Source: Streptomyces sp. ISL-10 (lineage in GTDB: Bacteria > Actinomycetota > Actinomycetes > Streptomycetales > Streptomycetaceae). Taken from it: a stretch of 64,000 nt of DNA. The stretch lies in the NCBI RefSeq assembly GCF_018614575.1, contig NZ_JAGGOJ010000015.1, positions 62,001 to 126,000 of the forward strand, read 5' to 3'. Below, piece after piece: positions 24,645-35,509 of the stretch. The notes under the pieces were generated by a model that made no database searches, was not told where the DNA came from, and saw only the letters and a program-made list of their open reading frames with translations. Position numbers and translations under genes: made by a program. Position 1 is the stretch's first letter, and each line of letters begins with the position of its first letter.

Positions 24645-26324
24645 ATGCTCAGCACGCTTCCGGCCGGCATCGGCCGCCCCTCCCGCAGCGCCACGACTCC
24701 CGAACCGTGGTGGCGCGACGCGGTGATCTATCAGGTCTACGTCCGCAGCTTCCTCGACAGCACCGGGGACGGCATCGGCGACCTGGCCGGCGTCCGGGCC
24801 GGGCTCCCCTATCTGCGCAAGCTCGGCGTCGACGGCATCTGGCTCAGCCCGTTCTATCCTTCGCCGCAGCACGACCACGGCTACGACGTCGCCGACTACT
24901 GCGACGTCGATCCCGTCTACGGCGACCTCGACGAGTTCGACCGGCTGGTGGCCGACGCCCGCAGGCTCGGGCTCAAGCTGCTCCTCGACATCGTCCCCAA
25001 CCACTGCTCCAGCGAGCACCCGTGGTTCCGCGAGGCCCTCGCCGCGACCCCCGGCAGCCCCGCCCGCTCCCGCTTCCACTTCGCCCCCGGCCGCGGCGCC
25101 GACGGCAGCGAACCGCCCAACAACTGGCGCGCCATGTTCGGTGGGCCCGCATGGAGCCGGACCACCGACGCAGACGGTACCCCCGGCGAGTGGTACCTGC
25201 ACCTGTTCACCCCCGAGCAGCCGGACCTCAACTGGCGCCACCCGGCCGTGGGCGACGAATTCGAGCGCGTGCTGCGCTTCTGGCTCGACCGGGGCGTCGA
25301 CGGATTCCGTATCGACGTGGCGGCCGGCCTCTACAAGGACGCCGCTCTGCCCGACTCCGACGACCCCGCCGCCGACGAGCGGGCCCGCGACTCGGTCAAC
25401 CCGCTCGCCTGGAACCAGCCCGAGGTGCACGACGTGTGGCGCCGCTGGCGCGCGGTGTGCGAGGAGTACGCCGCCCAGGACGGGCGCGACCGCCTGCTCG
25501 TCGGCGAGGTCTCCGTACCGACCGCGCGCGAGCACGCCCTGTACGTCCGGCCCGACGAACTGCACCAGGCCTTCTTCTTCGACCTGCTCAGCGCCCCCTG
25601 GGACGCCGACGCCTTCCGCTCGACGATCGACGAGGCCATACGCGACATCGCCGGCACCGGCTCCACCGTCACCTGGGTGCTCAACAACCACGACCAGGTC
25701 CGCACCGTGACCCGGTACGCGGGCGAACCCGGCGTCGAGGGCAGCGGACTCGGCGCGGCCCGCGCCCGGGCCGCCGCCCTGCTGATGCTCGCGCTGCCCG
25801 GCGCGGCGTACGTCTACCAGGGGGAGGAGCTCGGACTGCCCGAGGTGCTCGACCTGCCGGACGAGGTACTCACCGACCCGATCTTCCACCGCACCGGCAG
25901 CCGCAAGCACATCCGCGACGGCTGCCGCGTCCCGCTGCCCTGGTCCGGCCACGCCTCCCCGTTCGGCTTCAGCCAGGGCGAGGCCGGGGCGCGGCCGTGG
26001 CTGCCGCAGCCCGAGTGGTTCGCCGAGCACGCCACGGACCGGGCCCTGGCCGACACCCGCTCCTTCTGGCACCTGTACCGCGAGGGCCTGCAACTGCGCC
26101 GCAGTCTCCCGCAGTTGGGCGAGGGCACACTCCGCTGGCTGGACGCACCCCCGCACGTGCTGGCCATGGTCCGCGGCGACGGCCTGATCTGCGCGGTCAA
26201 CTTCGGCACCGAGCCCGTACCCGCCCCCGCGGGAGGAACCCCTCTCCTCTCCAGCGGCCCCTGCCCCGACGGTGTGCTCCCCGGAGCGACCGCCGCGTGG
26301 TGGACGGCCGACTCCACCTCCTGA
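24645..26324 (+). CDS. GH13 alpha-glucosidase
   Basis: Cytoplasmic enzyme that would hydrolyse alpha-glucosides imported by the transporter encoded next. The 559-residue protein has no signal peptide. The GH13 motifs are intact: DIVPNH (residues 115-120), DGFRIDVA with the nucleophile Asp224, the acid/base Glu288 in LLVGEVS, and the third acid Asp350 in NNHD. The N-terminal WWRDAVIYQVYVRSF and the size fit oligo-1,6-/alpha-1,4-glucosidases of the bacterial sugar-uptake operons. It is the first gene of the operon and sits 30 bases before the binding protein gene. The linkage preference (maltose, sucrose, trehalose or isomaltose) cannot be read directly. Confidence 0.93.
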   Translation: MLSTLPAGIGRPSRSATTPEPWWRDAVIYQVYVRSFLDSTGDGIGDLAGVRAGLPYLRKLGVDGIWLSPFYPSPQHDHGYDVADYCDVDPVYGDLDEFDRLVADARRLGLKLLLDIVPNHCSSEHPWFREALAATPGSPARSRFHFAPGRGADGSEPPNNWRAMFGGPAWSRTTDADGTPGEWYLHLFTPEQPDLNWRHPAVGDEFERVLRFWLDRGVDGFRIDVAAGLYKDAALPDSDDPAADERARDSVNPLAWNQPEVHDVWRRWRAVCEEYAAQDGRDRLLVGEVSVPTAREHALYVRPDELHQAFFFDLLSAPWDADAFRSTIDEAIRDIAGTGSTVTWVLNNHDQVRTVTRYAGEPGVEGSGLGAARARAAALLMLALPGAAYVYQGEELGLPEVLDLPDEVLTDPIFHRTGSRKHIRDGCRVPLPWSGHASPFGFSQGEAGARPWLPQPEWFAEHATDRALADTRSFWHLYREGLQLRRSLPQLGEGTLRWLDAPPHVLAMVRGDGLICAVNFGTEPVPAPAGGTPLLSSGPCPDGVLPGATAAWWTADSTS

Positions 26325-26354
26325 CCTGCCCCATCCCTCGGAAGGACCCTCATC

Positions 26355-27686
26355 ATGCGACGACCCGTGAAGACGACCCGGCGGACAGCGGCGACAGTGT
26401 CGGCGGCCCTCGCCGTTGCACTGACCGCGACGGCCTGCGGCGGCACGACCGAACCCGCGAGCGGCGGCGAACTCAGCGGCCAGACCGTGACCGTGGCCGG
26501 TGTCTGGACCGGCAGCGAGCAGAAGAACTTCAAGAAGGTGCTCGACGCCTTCACCGAGAAGACCGGCGCCAAGACCGTCTTCGTGCCCTCCGGCGACAAC
26601 GTCTCCACCTTCGTCGGGAGCAAGATCGAAGGCGGCAACGCACCCGACGTGGTGATGGTGCCGCAGGTCGGCGTACTGAAGCAGTTCGCCGAGGAGGGCT
26701 GGCTCCGCCCGCTGTCGGACAAGACCGCGAAGTCGGCGTCGGCGGGCCTCGCCCCGGTGTGGAAGGACTACGGCACCGTCGGCGGCGACTACTACGGCCT
26801 CTACTTCAAGGCGGCGCACAAGTCGACCGTCTGGTACAGCCCCGAGGCGTTCACCCAGGCAGGCGTCACGGAGCCCAGCTCGTGGACGGGCCTGCTGGAG
26901 GCCGGTCGCACCCTCTCGGACTCCGGCCGCCCCGCCTTCGCTATAGCCGGCGAGGACGGCTGGACGCTCACCGACTGGTTCGAGAACGTGTACCTCTCCC
27001 AGGCCGGACCCGAGAAGTACGACCAGCTCGCCCAGCACAAGATCAAGTGGACGGACGAGAGCGTCGTCAAGGCGCTCACCACCCTGGGCGAGGTGTTCAA
27101 GGACAAGCAGCTCGTCGCCGGCGGCGCGCAGGGCGCGCTGCGCACCGACTTCCCGGCGTCCGTCGAGCAGGTCTTCGGCCCCGAGCCGAAGGCGGGCATG
27201 GTCTACGAAGGCGACTTCGTCGCGGGCGTGGCCAAGGACGAGTTCGGCAGGAAGCCGGGCGAGGACGCCAAGTTCTTCCCCTTCCCCGGGGTCGGCGCCG
27301 GGCAGCCGCCGGTCGTCAGCGGCGGCGACGCGGCGGTGGTCCTCAAGGAGGGCAAGAACGCCGACGCCGGCATGCGGCTGCTGGAGTTCCTGGCGACCCC
27401 CGAGGCCGCCGAGGTGTGGGCCGCCGCGGGCGGGTTCCTGTCCCCGAACAAGGACGTCAGCCTCGACGCGTACGGCGACGAGATCGCCCGTGAGACCGCC
27501 GAGTCGCTGATCGGCGCGGGCAACTCGGTCCGCTTCGACATGTCCGACCAGGCGCCCGCCGCCTTCGGCGGCACCAAGGGCGCGGGGGAGTGGAAGCTCC
27601 TGCAGGACTTCCTCCGCGACCCCTCCGACCCGAAGGCCACCGCGGCGAAGCTCGAGGCCGCGGCCGCCAAGGCCTACCGGAACTGA
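26355..27686 (+). CDS. Alpha-glucoside-type ABC substrate-binding lipoprotein
   Basis: A 443-residue family 1 binding protein with a lipobox (LTATAC, Cys near residue 28), anchored outside the membrane. Family features are VAGVWTGSEQKNFKKVLDAF at the start of the mature protein, GGNAPDVVMVPQVG, the aromatic-rich YYGLYFKAAHKSTVWYSP and the Gly-rich loop PPVVSGGDAAVVLKEG. This set matches AglE-type alpha-glucoside binding proteins. It lies between the glucosidase and two permease genes with short spacers (30 and 9 bases). No ATPase gene is present; as in other Streptomyces sugar systems, a shared MsiK-type ATPase elsewhere is probably used. Confidence 0.9.
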   Translation: MRRPVKTTRRTAATVSAALAVALTATACGGTTEPASGGELSGQTVTVAGVWTGSEQKNFKKVLDAFTEKTGAKTVFVPSGDNVSTFVGSKIEGGNAPDVVMVPQVGVLKQFAEEGWLRPLSDKTAKSASAGLAPVWKDYGTVGGDYYGLYFKAAHKSTVWYSPEAFTQAGVTEPSSWTGLLEAGRTLSDSGRPAFAIAGEDGWTLTDWFENVYLSQAGPEKYDQLAQHKIKWTDESVVKALTTLGEVFKDKQLVAGGAQGALRTDFPASVEQVFGPEPKAGMVYEGDFVAGVAKDEFGRKPGEDAKFFPFPGVGAGQPPVVSGGDAAVVLKEGKNADAGMRLLEFLATPEAAEVWAAAGGFLSPNKDVSLDAYGDEIARETAESLIGAGNSVRFDMSDQAPAAFGGTKGAGEWKLLQDFLRDPSDPKATAAKLEAAAAKAYRN

Positions 27687-27695
27687 GGCCGCCCC

Positions 27696-29027
27696 ATGGC
27701 TGACACCCTCAAGACCCGCGCCGCGGCGGACCCGCGGCGCCGGGCGCAACGCAGAAAACGCCGGCTCGCCGTCGTCTTCGTCCTGCCCGCCCTGCTGCTC
27801 CTCGGCGCGCTCGTGGTCTACCCGGTCCTGTTCTCCGTCGGACGCAGTCTGTTCGACGCGAGCGGGGACCGGTTCGTCGGAGCCGCGAACTACAGCGAGA
27901 TGTTCAGCGATCCGGCCACGCTCAAGGCCATTCGCAACAGCACGATCTGGGTCGTCGTCGCCCCCGCCCTGCTGACCGGCATCGGGCTGGTCCTGGCCGT
28001 GCTCACCGAGAAGGTGCGCTGGGCCACCGCGTTCAAGCTGGTGCTCTTCCTGCCCATGGCCGTCTCCTTCCTCGCCGCGGGCATCATCTTCCGGCTCGCC
28101 TACGAGCAGGACCCGGACCGGGGCGTGCTCAACGCCGCCGTCGTCGGCGTCCACGACACGTTCAAGGACCCGGCCGCCTATCCGACGGCCCGGGCGCGCG
28201 AGAACCAGGGCCTGACGGGAGGCGCGGGCGGCCCGTACACCACCGAGCAGGCCGTGGCTCCCGGACGGACCGTGACCATCGGCTTCGTGGGCGTGTCACC
28301 GGACGCCATGCCCGCCGGGGCGAAGGCCGCGGCCGTACGGGAGCCCGGCCCGGCCGGCCTCGGGGGAGTCGTCTATCTCGACTTCGCCCCGGGCGGCGGC
28401 GGTGTGCAGGGCAAGGTCGACCCGGCCGAGAAGGGCCTGCCGGGCATGACCGTCGAGGCCGTACGCGACGGCAGGACCGCGGCCACCACGACCACGGCCG
28501 CGGACGGATCGTTCCGCTTCGCCGGCCTGGACGACGGGGCCTACACCGTCCGGCTGCCCGCCTCGAACTTCGCCGCACCCTACGAAGGCGTGAACTGGCT
28601 CGGGCCCGCCCTGGTGACCCCCGCGGTGATCGGCGCCTATCTGTGGGTGTGGACCGGCTTCGCGATGGTGCTGATCGGCGCGGGCCTCGCCGCCATCCCG
28701 CGGGACGCCCTGGAGGCGGCCCGGATGGACGGCGCCACCGAGGGCCAGATCTTCCGCAAGATCACCGTGCCGCTGCTCGCCCCCGTGCTCACCGTCGTCT
28801 TCGTGACGCTGGTGATCAATGTGATGAAGGTCTTCGACCTCGTCTGGATCATCGCACCGGGACCGGTCCAGGAGGAGGCCAATGTGCTCGCCACCCGCAT
28901 GTGGCTGGTCTCGTTCGGCGGCGGCAACGACCAGGGGCTCGGCAGTGCGCTCAGCGTCCTGCTCCTCCTGCTGGTCGTCCCCGCGATGATCTTCAACGTC
29001 CGCCGGTTCAAGAGGAGCGGAGCATGA
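27696..29027 (+). CDS. Sugar ABC permease (AglF type) with a large extracellular insertion
   Basis: First membrane subunit of the alpha-glucoside transporter. At 443 residues it is about 140 longer than usual. Transmembrane segments occupy about residues 24-46, 83-104 and 112-134, and several more follow from 303 on. The EAA loop, contacting the ATPase, is EAARMDGATEGQIFRKITVPL near 340. Between helices three and four, residues about 140-305 form an extra hydrophilic segment. Its second half (235-292, with GKVDPAEKGLPGMTVEAV and AADGSFRFAGLDDGAYTVRL) reads as a carboxypeptidase-regulatory/SdrD B-like Ig fold. The position corresponds to the P2 loop of MalF, which touches the binding protein, so a similar docking role is plausible. 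Confidence 0.9.
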   Translation: MADTLKTRAAADPRRRAQRRKRRLAVVFVLPALLLLGALVVYPVLFSVGRSLFDASGDRFVGAANYSEMFSDPATLKAIRNSTIWVVVAPALLTGIGLVLAVLTEKVRWATAFKLVLFLPMAVSFLAAGIIFRLAYEQDPDRGVLNAAVVGVHDTFKDPAAYPTARARENQGLTGGAGGPYTTEQAVAPGRTVTIGFVGVSPDAMPAGAKAAAVREPGPAGLGGVVYLDFAPGGGGVQGKVDPAEKGLPGMTVEAVRDGRTAATTTTAADGSFRFAGLDDGAYTVRLPASNFAAPYEGVNWLGPALVTPAVIGAYLWVWTGFAMVLIGAGLAAIPRDALEAARMDGATEGQIFRKITVPLLAPVLTVVFVTLVINVMKVFDLVWIIAPGPVQEEANVLATRMWLVSFGGGNDQGLGSALSVLLLLLVVPAMIFNVRRFKRSGA

Positions 29028-29953
29028 GCGGCCACAGCACCATCGAGCGCCCGCCGCTCGCCGAGGCCCCCGCCGCCGCGGCGGTCACGGCCCCGCCGAG
29101 CCGCCCCCCGCGCCGGCGGGCCCTCGCCACGTGGCTGAACAGCGGGGTCGTCCAGGCCCTGCTGATCGTCGTGGCCCTCGTGTGGATCACGCCCCTCGCC
29201 GGGCTGCTCCTGTCCTCCCTCCGCTCGGAACGGGACAACGCCTCCGACGGCTGGTGGACGGCGCTCACCGACCCCTCCCAGATGTCCCTGGACAACTACA
29301 CGGCGCTGCTGAAGGACTCCGGCATCACCGAGGCCTTCTGGAACACCGTCCTGATCTCGGTGCCCGCCACGCTCCTGGTCGTCGGCATCGCCGCACTCGC
29401 CGGATACGCCTTCGCCTGGCTGGAATTCCCCGGCCGTGACGCGATCTTCCTGGTCGTCGTCGGGCTGCTGGTGGTGCCCGTCCAGATCGGCCTGCTGCCC
29501 GTGGCCAAACTGTTCGGCGCCATCGGCCTGTTCGGCACCGTCGCGGGCGTCGTCCTGTTCCACGTCGCCTACGGACTCCCGTTCGCGATCTTCCTGTTGC
29601 GGAACTACTTCGCCGAGATCCCGCGCGAGATGCTGGAGGCCGCGCGGATGGACGGCGGCAGCGAGTGGCGCATCTTCTCGCGCCTCGTGCTGCCGCTCGG
29701 CCGCCCGGCCATCGCGAGTCTCGCCATCTTCCAGTTCCTGTGGGTCTGGAACGACATGCTCGTGGCGCTGCTCTTCGCGGACAGCGGGTCGCAGCCGCTG
29801 ACCGTCGCCCTGCAGTCCCAGATGCGGCAGTTCGGAAGCAACATCGGCGTCCTGGCGCCGGGCGCGTTCCTCTCCCTGGTGGTTCCCCTGGTGGTCTTCT
29901 TCGCCTTCCAGCGGCACTTCGTGCAGGGCGTGATGGCCGGGTCGGTCAAGTAG
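29024..29953 (+). CDS. Sugar ABC permease (AglG type)
   Basis: Second membrane subunit of the alpha-glucoside transporter, 309 residues, of normal length. An N-terminal Pro/Ala-rich cytoplasmic tail (about 35 residues) precedes six hydrophobic segments, including VVQALLIVVALVWITPLAGLL and IFLVVVGLLVVPVQIGLLPV. The ATPase-contacting EAA loop is EAARMDGGSEWRIFSRLVLP. The ATG at 29024 overlaps the previous stop (ATGA) and is preceded by GGAGCGGAGC, so the two permeases are made together. It is the last gene before a strong terminator. Confidence 0.92.
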   Translation: MSGHSTIERPPLAEAPAAAAVTAPPSRPPRRRALATWLNSGVVQALLIVVALVWITPLAGLLLSSLRSERDNASDGWWTALTDPSQMSLDNYTALLKDSGITEAFWNTVLISVPATLLVVGIAALAGYAFAWLEFPGRDAIFLVVVGLLVVPVQIGLLPVAKLFGAIGLFGTVAGVVLFHVAYGLPFAIFLLRNYFAEIPREMLEAARMDGGSEWRIFSRLVLPLGRPAIASLAIFQFLWVWNDMLVALLFADSGSQPLTVALQSQMRQFGSNIGVLAPGAFLSLVVPLVVFFAFQRHFVQGVMAGSVK

Positions 29954-29996
29954 GACGGAGGGCGCCCGGCGGGTCAGGGCCGAACCTCCCCCTTCG

Positions 29997-30030
29997 CGAC
30001 GTCGTCCGCCCGCCCGGGCGGACGACGTCG
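29997..30030 (+). terminator. Perfect 16-bp hairpin ending the sugar operon
   Basis: CGACGTCGTCCGCCCG and CGGGCGGACGACGTCG are separated by two bases, 44 bases after the last permease stop. No U-tract follows, as is common in Streptomyces. Confidence 0.88.
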
Positions 30031-30188
30031 GTCCGCTGTGCGGACGCACCCGTCGCGAAACGGACCGAGCCCCCGCGCCACGGCCGTCAGGGCGCGCACG
30101 TCCCGCTCGGCCCGGGGGTGACGAGCAGGTCCTGCGTACAGGCACGGCGGGCGAAGAGGGGCGTCTCGCCTTCCTGCACGTGACTCCC

Positions 30189-30470
30189 CTATGCGGGGCG
30201 GGGCAGTTGGGCCTGTGGACGAGGGCGGCGGAAGCAGTGGCTCAGCTCGTGCTCGTACGCGGCGAGCAGGGCCTCCGGGCGGCCGACGGGGCGTGCGGTC
30301 ACGAGAGCCCCTTCCGCTTGTTCGTTGGAGACCGGACGAGACACGGTCACTGTCAGTCGCTCGGCGTTCTCGTTCGTCCACTCACGCATGTTCGTCCACT
30401 CACCCATGCCATAGAGCGGCCTGAGCACGTACGTCCCGCCTCCTACGTCCGTGACGATGCCCTCGGACAA
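30189..30470 (-). CDS. Unassigned small protein
   Basis: A 93-codon frame starting at a TTG with GAGGGC upstream. The sequence is protein-like (IVTDVGGGTYVLRPLYGMGE and RPEALLAAYEHELSHCF), with a duplicated EWTN segment (GEWTNMREWTNENAERLTV) encoded by an 11-base direct repeat. Codon bias is weaker than in neighbouring genes. No family is recognised, and there is no membrane helix or signal peptide. It may be a real small gene or a fragment. Confidence 0.33.
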   Translation of the reverse strand: MSEGIVTDVGGGTYVLRPLYGMGEWTNMREWTNENAERLTVTVSRPVSNEQAEGALVTARPVGRPEALLAAYEHELSHCFRRPRPQAQLPRPA

Positions 30471-30679
30471 TGCCCTCGCCGGTGGTCGACTTCGTCGTGG
30501 ACCCTGACGATCGAGCGCCGGGCCTGCTTCAGGAGGCCGCCGCCTCGGGCACGGCGGAGCGGACATGGTGGCGGTGCTGCACGCCCTGGAGGCCCGGACC
30601 GACGCCCACGGGCAGCACCGGTGACCGACCGCACGCCGAGACCAGGCCCCGCGTCGATCAGGGGCCGATCACGAGATAT

Positions 30680-30691
30680 CTTGATGTCGAG
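30680..30691 (+). promoter_or_regulatory. Short dyad in the icd upstream region
   Basis: CTTGATGTCGAG is a near-palindrome (one mismatch per arm) about 35 bases upstream of the icd start, in the place of a promoter or operator. The regulator is unknown. Confidence 0.25.
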
Positions 30692-30723
30692 CAATGTTGC
30701 AGACGTGGAGAGCGGAGCACCCG

Positions 30724-32943
<2,220 letters not shown>

Positions 32944-32958
32944 CGCCGCCGCATCCGA

Positions 32959-32994
32959 TCCGCCCCGGCCGGCGCCGCGCTCGGCCGGGGCGGA
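32959..32994 (+). terminator. 13-bp hairpin after icd
   Basis: TCCGCCCCGGCCG and CGGCCGGGGCGGA with a 10-base loop begin 15 bases after the icd stop codon. Confidence 0.8.
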
Positions 32995-33028
32995 CGCGTA
33001 CTCCCGTGACGTCGGCCGGGGTACGACG

Positions 33029-33065
33029 AAGGGGCGGCCACCCGATGACCGGGTGGCCGCCCCTT
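33029..33065. terminator. Perfect 16-bp bidirectional terminator
   Basis: AAGGGGCGGCCACCCG and CGGGTGGCCGCCCCTT flank a five-base loop, with T residues on both outer sides. It lies between the converging icd and glutamate-binding-protein genes and can serve both. Confidence 0.88.
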
Positions 33066-33077
33066 TGTGACGGTATG

Positions 33078-34001
33078 TCAGTAACGCTCGACGAGCGGCG
33101 CGCCGCCGTACTTGGAGCCGGACAGACCGAGCGTCGCGTCGTACGCCTTCTCGTGGTCGCCGTTGGCGTCGTGCTCCTCGATCGCGTCCGTCACCGCCTC
33201 GCGCAGCGCCGTGTCGTCCTTGTCCATACCGATGCCGTACGGCTCCTCGGTGAACGGGTTGCCGATGACCTTCAGTTTGTCCGGCGCCTGGGCCGCGTAT
33301 CCCATCAGGATGGCGTCGTCCGTGGTCACGGCGTCGACGTCGCCGGCGAGCAGCCGCTGGACGCACTCGCCGTACTTGTTGGTCTCGACCGTCTGTGTGT
33401 TGTACTCGGGCTTCTGGATCTCGCGCAGAGCCGTCGAGCCCTTCACCGAGCAGACCGTCTTGCCCTGCAGGGAGTACGGGCCGCCCATGGTGCCGTCGTC
33501 CTTGCGGACCAGCAGGTCGGCGCCGGCCATGAAGTACGGCCCCGCGAAGCCGACCTTCTTCTTGCGCTCGTCGTTGATCGTGTACGTGCCGACGTACAGG
33601 TCGACCTCGCCATTGGCGAGCGCTGCTTCACGACTGCGGGTGTCGATCGTCTTGAACTGGATCAGACGGGGCGCGAAGCCGAGGTCCGCGGCGACCATCT
33701 TGGCGATCTCGATGTCGAAACCGGAACGCTGGCCGTTCTTGTCCTGGTAGCCCAGGAAGGGCTGGTCGTCCTTGACCCCGATCACGAGCTTGCCCGCCTT
33801 CTGCGCCCTGGCCAGGGTCGGGGAGTCGAACGAGACATCCGTCGCGACTTTGTACGTGGGGAGCTTGGGCCGGTCCATGGAACTCGGGGCGCCCGACGGG
33901 TCGTCAGCCGTGGAACCGGATTCGCCGCTGCAGGAGGTGGCGGTGAGAGCGACCGCGATCACGGTGATCGCCGCGAACGTGGCCGACTTGCGGGGCTTCA
34001 T
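33078..34001 (-). CDS. Glutamate-type ABC substrate-binding lipoprotein, orphan
   Basis: A 307-residue family 3 binding protein (GluB-like). The signal sequence ends in a lipobox (LTATSC, Cys near 24). The mature part has the family signature (GKLVIGVKDDQPFLGYQD, then RSGFDIEIAKMVAADLGF) and the amino-acid-binding region AALANGEVDLYVGTYTINDERKK. It also has a late DAVTTDDAILMGYA motif. The closest match by eye is glutamate/aspartate/glutamine binding. Unlike a normal gluABCD set there are no permease or ATPase genes beside it. It may serve a transporter encoded elsewhere or a receptor. It is monocistronic, with the shared terminator downstream. Confidence 0.88.
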   Translation of the reverse strand: MKPRKSATFAAITVIAVALTATSCSGESGSTADDPSGAPSSMDRPKLPTYKVATDVSFDSPTLARAQKAGKLVIGVKDDQPFLGYQDKNGQRSGFDIEIAKMVAADLGFAPRLIQFKTIDTRSREAALANGEVDLYVGTYTINDERKKKVGFAGPYFMAGADLLVRKDDGTMGGPYSLQGKTVCSVKGSTALREIQKPEYNTQTVETNKYGECVQRLLAGDVDAVTTDDAILMGYAAQAPDKLKVIGNPFTEEPYGIGMDKDDTALREAVTDAIEEHDANGDHEKAYDATLGLSGSKYGGAPLVERY

Positions 34002-34415
34002 GGTGCGACATCCTCTGTTTCAACGATCCGGGGAAGGCTTCGACGCCCGCGGGGCCGCGGCGTGTTCCTCCCGCACCGAGACCGTGGCCCCCTGCTCCAC
34101 CGTTCTCGATTTGTGAGGACCATAAGGACGCATGCACCTGTTCGTCACCCCATCTGAGCTGAACTTGAGGATCACAGTCCGGATACAGCGCTGTGAAATC
34201 GGGGCGAACGGTGACCAGTGGTGCGGTGTCGCTTCGCCTGCGCGGGCCGCTCTCGCCGGAGAGGCCCCTCCGCCCGCTCGGCGCAGCGCGGAAAGCGCAG
34301 GTCGGGACGCGGGGGGCGGGAGCGGTTCCCCCGGTTGTGGTGTGGCGTGTTGCGGCGACGTCCGCCGAGCCCCTAAATGGGGCAAATCCTAAAAATCCCC
34401 GTGATCGGATGGCTC
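34002..34415. other. Divergent intergenic region
   Basis: About 410 bases between the glutamate-type binding protein and the STAS gene, holding both promoters. An AT-richer stretch (34110-34180) upstream of the binding protein and the AAATCCTAAAAATCCCC segment near 34385 are the likely promoter zones. No gene is supported. Confidence 0.45.
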
Positions 34416-34775
34416 ATGGTGCTCACCCACATGCTCGACCGTGGCGTACTGGTCCTCACTCTCCACGGCGACGTCACGATCAGCGACCGGGCCACGGTGT
34501 CGCAGAAGCTCGCGGAGGCCGTCCGGTCCTACCTGCCCCAGGCCGTGGTGATCGAGCTCCGGACGCCCGTCGTGAGCGCGGCGGCGCTCAGCGCTGTGCT
34601 GAGGGCGCACCGGCTCTGCGGCCAGGCCGGCGTGGCGCTGTCGGCGGTGGCCACCGTGTCGTCGGCGAGACGCCTGCTGAAGGCCGGCACTGACGGCTCC
34701 GGCCTTCCCGTGTTCGCCAGCCGCCAGGACGCGATCGCCGCAGCCGCCTCGACGTCGGTCGCGACACCGGCGTGA
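34416..34775 (+). CDS. STAS-domain protein (anti-sigma factor antagonist-like)
   Basis: A protein of about 119 residues made of one STAS domain: DRGVLVLTLHGDVTISDRAT (first strands), AVVIELRTPVVSAAALSAVL (central strand and helix) and the later helix SSARRLLKAG. In anti-anti-sigma factors the central loop carries a phosphorylatable Ser (DSSGL type). Here it reads PVVSAAALS, so that site is degenerate but still has serines. The start is uncertain between ATG 34416 and ATG 34377; neither has a strong ribosome binding site. It faces the SpoIIE-type phosphatase at 35510-37969 across a repeat region, and a partner relationship is possible. Confidence 0.6.
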   Translation: MVLTHMLDRGVLVLTLHGDVTISDRATVSQKLAEAVRSYLPQAVVIELRTPVVSAAALSAVLRAHRLCGQAGVALSAVATVSSARRLLKAGTDGSGLPVFASRQDAIAAAASTSVATPA

Positions 34776-34784
34776 CCGCCCGCA

Positions 34785-35165
34785 CCCCCTCTCGCCCGAG
34801 GGCGCCGAAGCCCGGGCGCGGTCCGTCCTTGCGGGCGGCGGGTAGCACCCGCTCTCGCCCGTGGGCGCCGGGCTCCGCGTGCGGCCTCGGCCTGACCGGC
34901 CGCACGGGGCGGTCCCGCTCCGCATCGGCGGCGGGCCGCGTGGGTGCCCGGGTGGCGTATGCCCCGACCCGTACCTCGTGTCGCCCGTGGGCGCCTGGCC
35001 TCGCGTGTGGTGTTGGCTTGACGGGCCGTGTGGGGGTGGTCCGCCGGTCGTGGGTGGCGGTGGTGTCCGGTGTGGGCGGTGGGAGTCGGGGCGCGGTCGG
35101 TTCCGGCCGGTTTGGGCGCCGGGCCCAGGCGTACGGATCCGGCCTGACCGGCCGCACGCGGCGGG
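34785..35165. repeat. Degenerate repeats of about 62 bases in a long non-coding stretch
   Basis: The 730-base gap between the STAS gene and the phosphatase gene contains diverged copies of a unit built around TCGCCCGTGGGCGCC (near 34792, 34854, 34981 and in part 34938 and 35110) followed by GGCCTGACCGGCCGCAC (34888 and 35140). Spacings of about 62 and 125 bases indicate a degenerate tandem array. The period is not a multiple of three, which argues against coding. Nothing else is seen up to 35509. Confidence 0.6.
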
Positions 35166-35509
35166 CCGCACCAGGTGCGGGCCGTGGGCACGGGCGCTGG
35201 TCGGCGGTGGCCGCATGGGCGTTGGACGTGGGCGTCCGGCGGCCGTCCTCCTCCGGGCGTGTACGGGCCGTCCTGCCGCCCCAGGGGCGCAAGGCGCGGT
35301 CGGCCGCAGCCGAGCGGTGCCACCGTGTGCCCGTCGCGCGGCGCGCCGGTCACGGCGTCCTCCGCCGCGTCCCCGCCTCCGCCAGCCGCATGCCGAGCCG
35401 GTGCTGCCCGCCCGTGTCGCCGTCGCGCCCGGGCCGGCGGGTCGATCGCGACCATGAGCAGGTCGCCGATGGCACGGCCGGCCGGCCGGTCCGCGCCCGC
35501 GGCGCTCCG

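Larger units (their letters stand above)
30031..30723. other. Poorly coding region between the sugar operon and icd
   Basis: Nearly 700 bases with only one weakly supported small ORF (30189-30470, minus) and the icd promoter at the right end. A short plus-strand stretch near 30565-30642 (ADMVAVLHALEARTDAHGQHR then stop) has coding-like codons and may be the tail of a decayed gene. Confidence 0.4.

Noticed and set aside
24570..28154. A 1194-codon open frame on the minus strand across the sugar operon
   Set aside because: The plus strand encodes a GH13 enzyme with complete catalytic motifs, a binding lipoprotein and a permease; the opposite frame is a codon-bias shadow.
30565..30642. Plus-strand fragment reading ADMVAVLHALEARTDAHGQHR then stop
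   Set aside because: Codon use looks coding, but it is too short and has no start or upstream continuation; kept only as a remark on possible gene decay.
34785..35165. CRISPR array
   Set aside because: The repeats are degenerate, GC-rich, not separated by unique spacers of constant size, and no cas gene is present.
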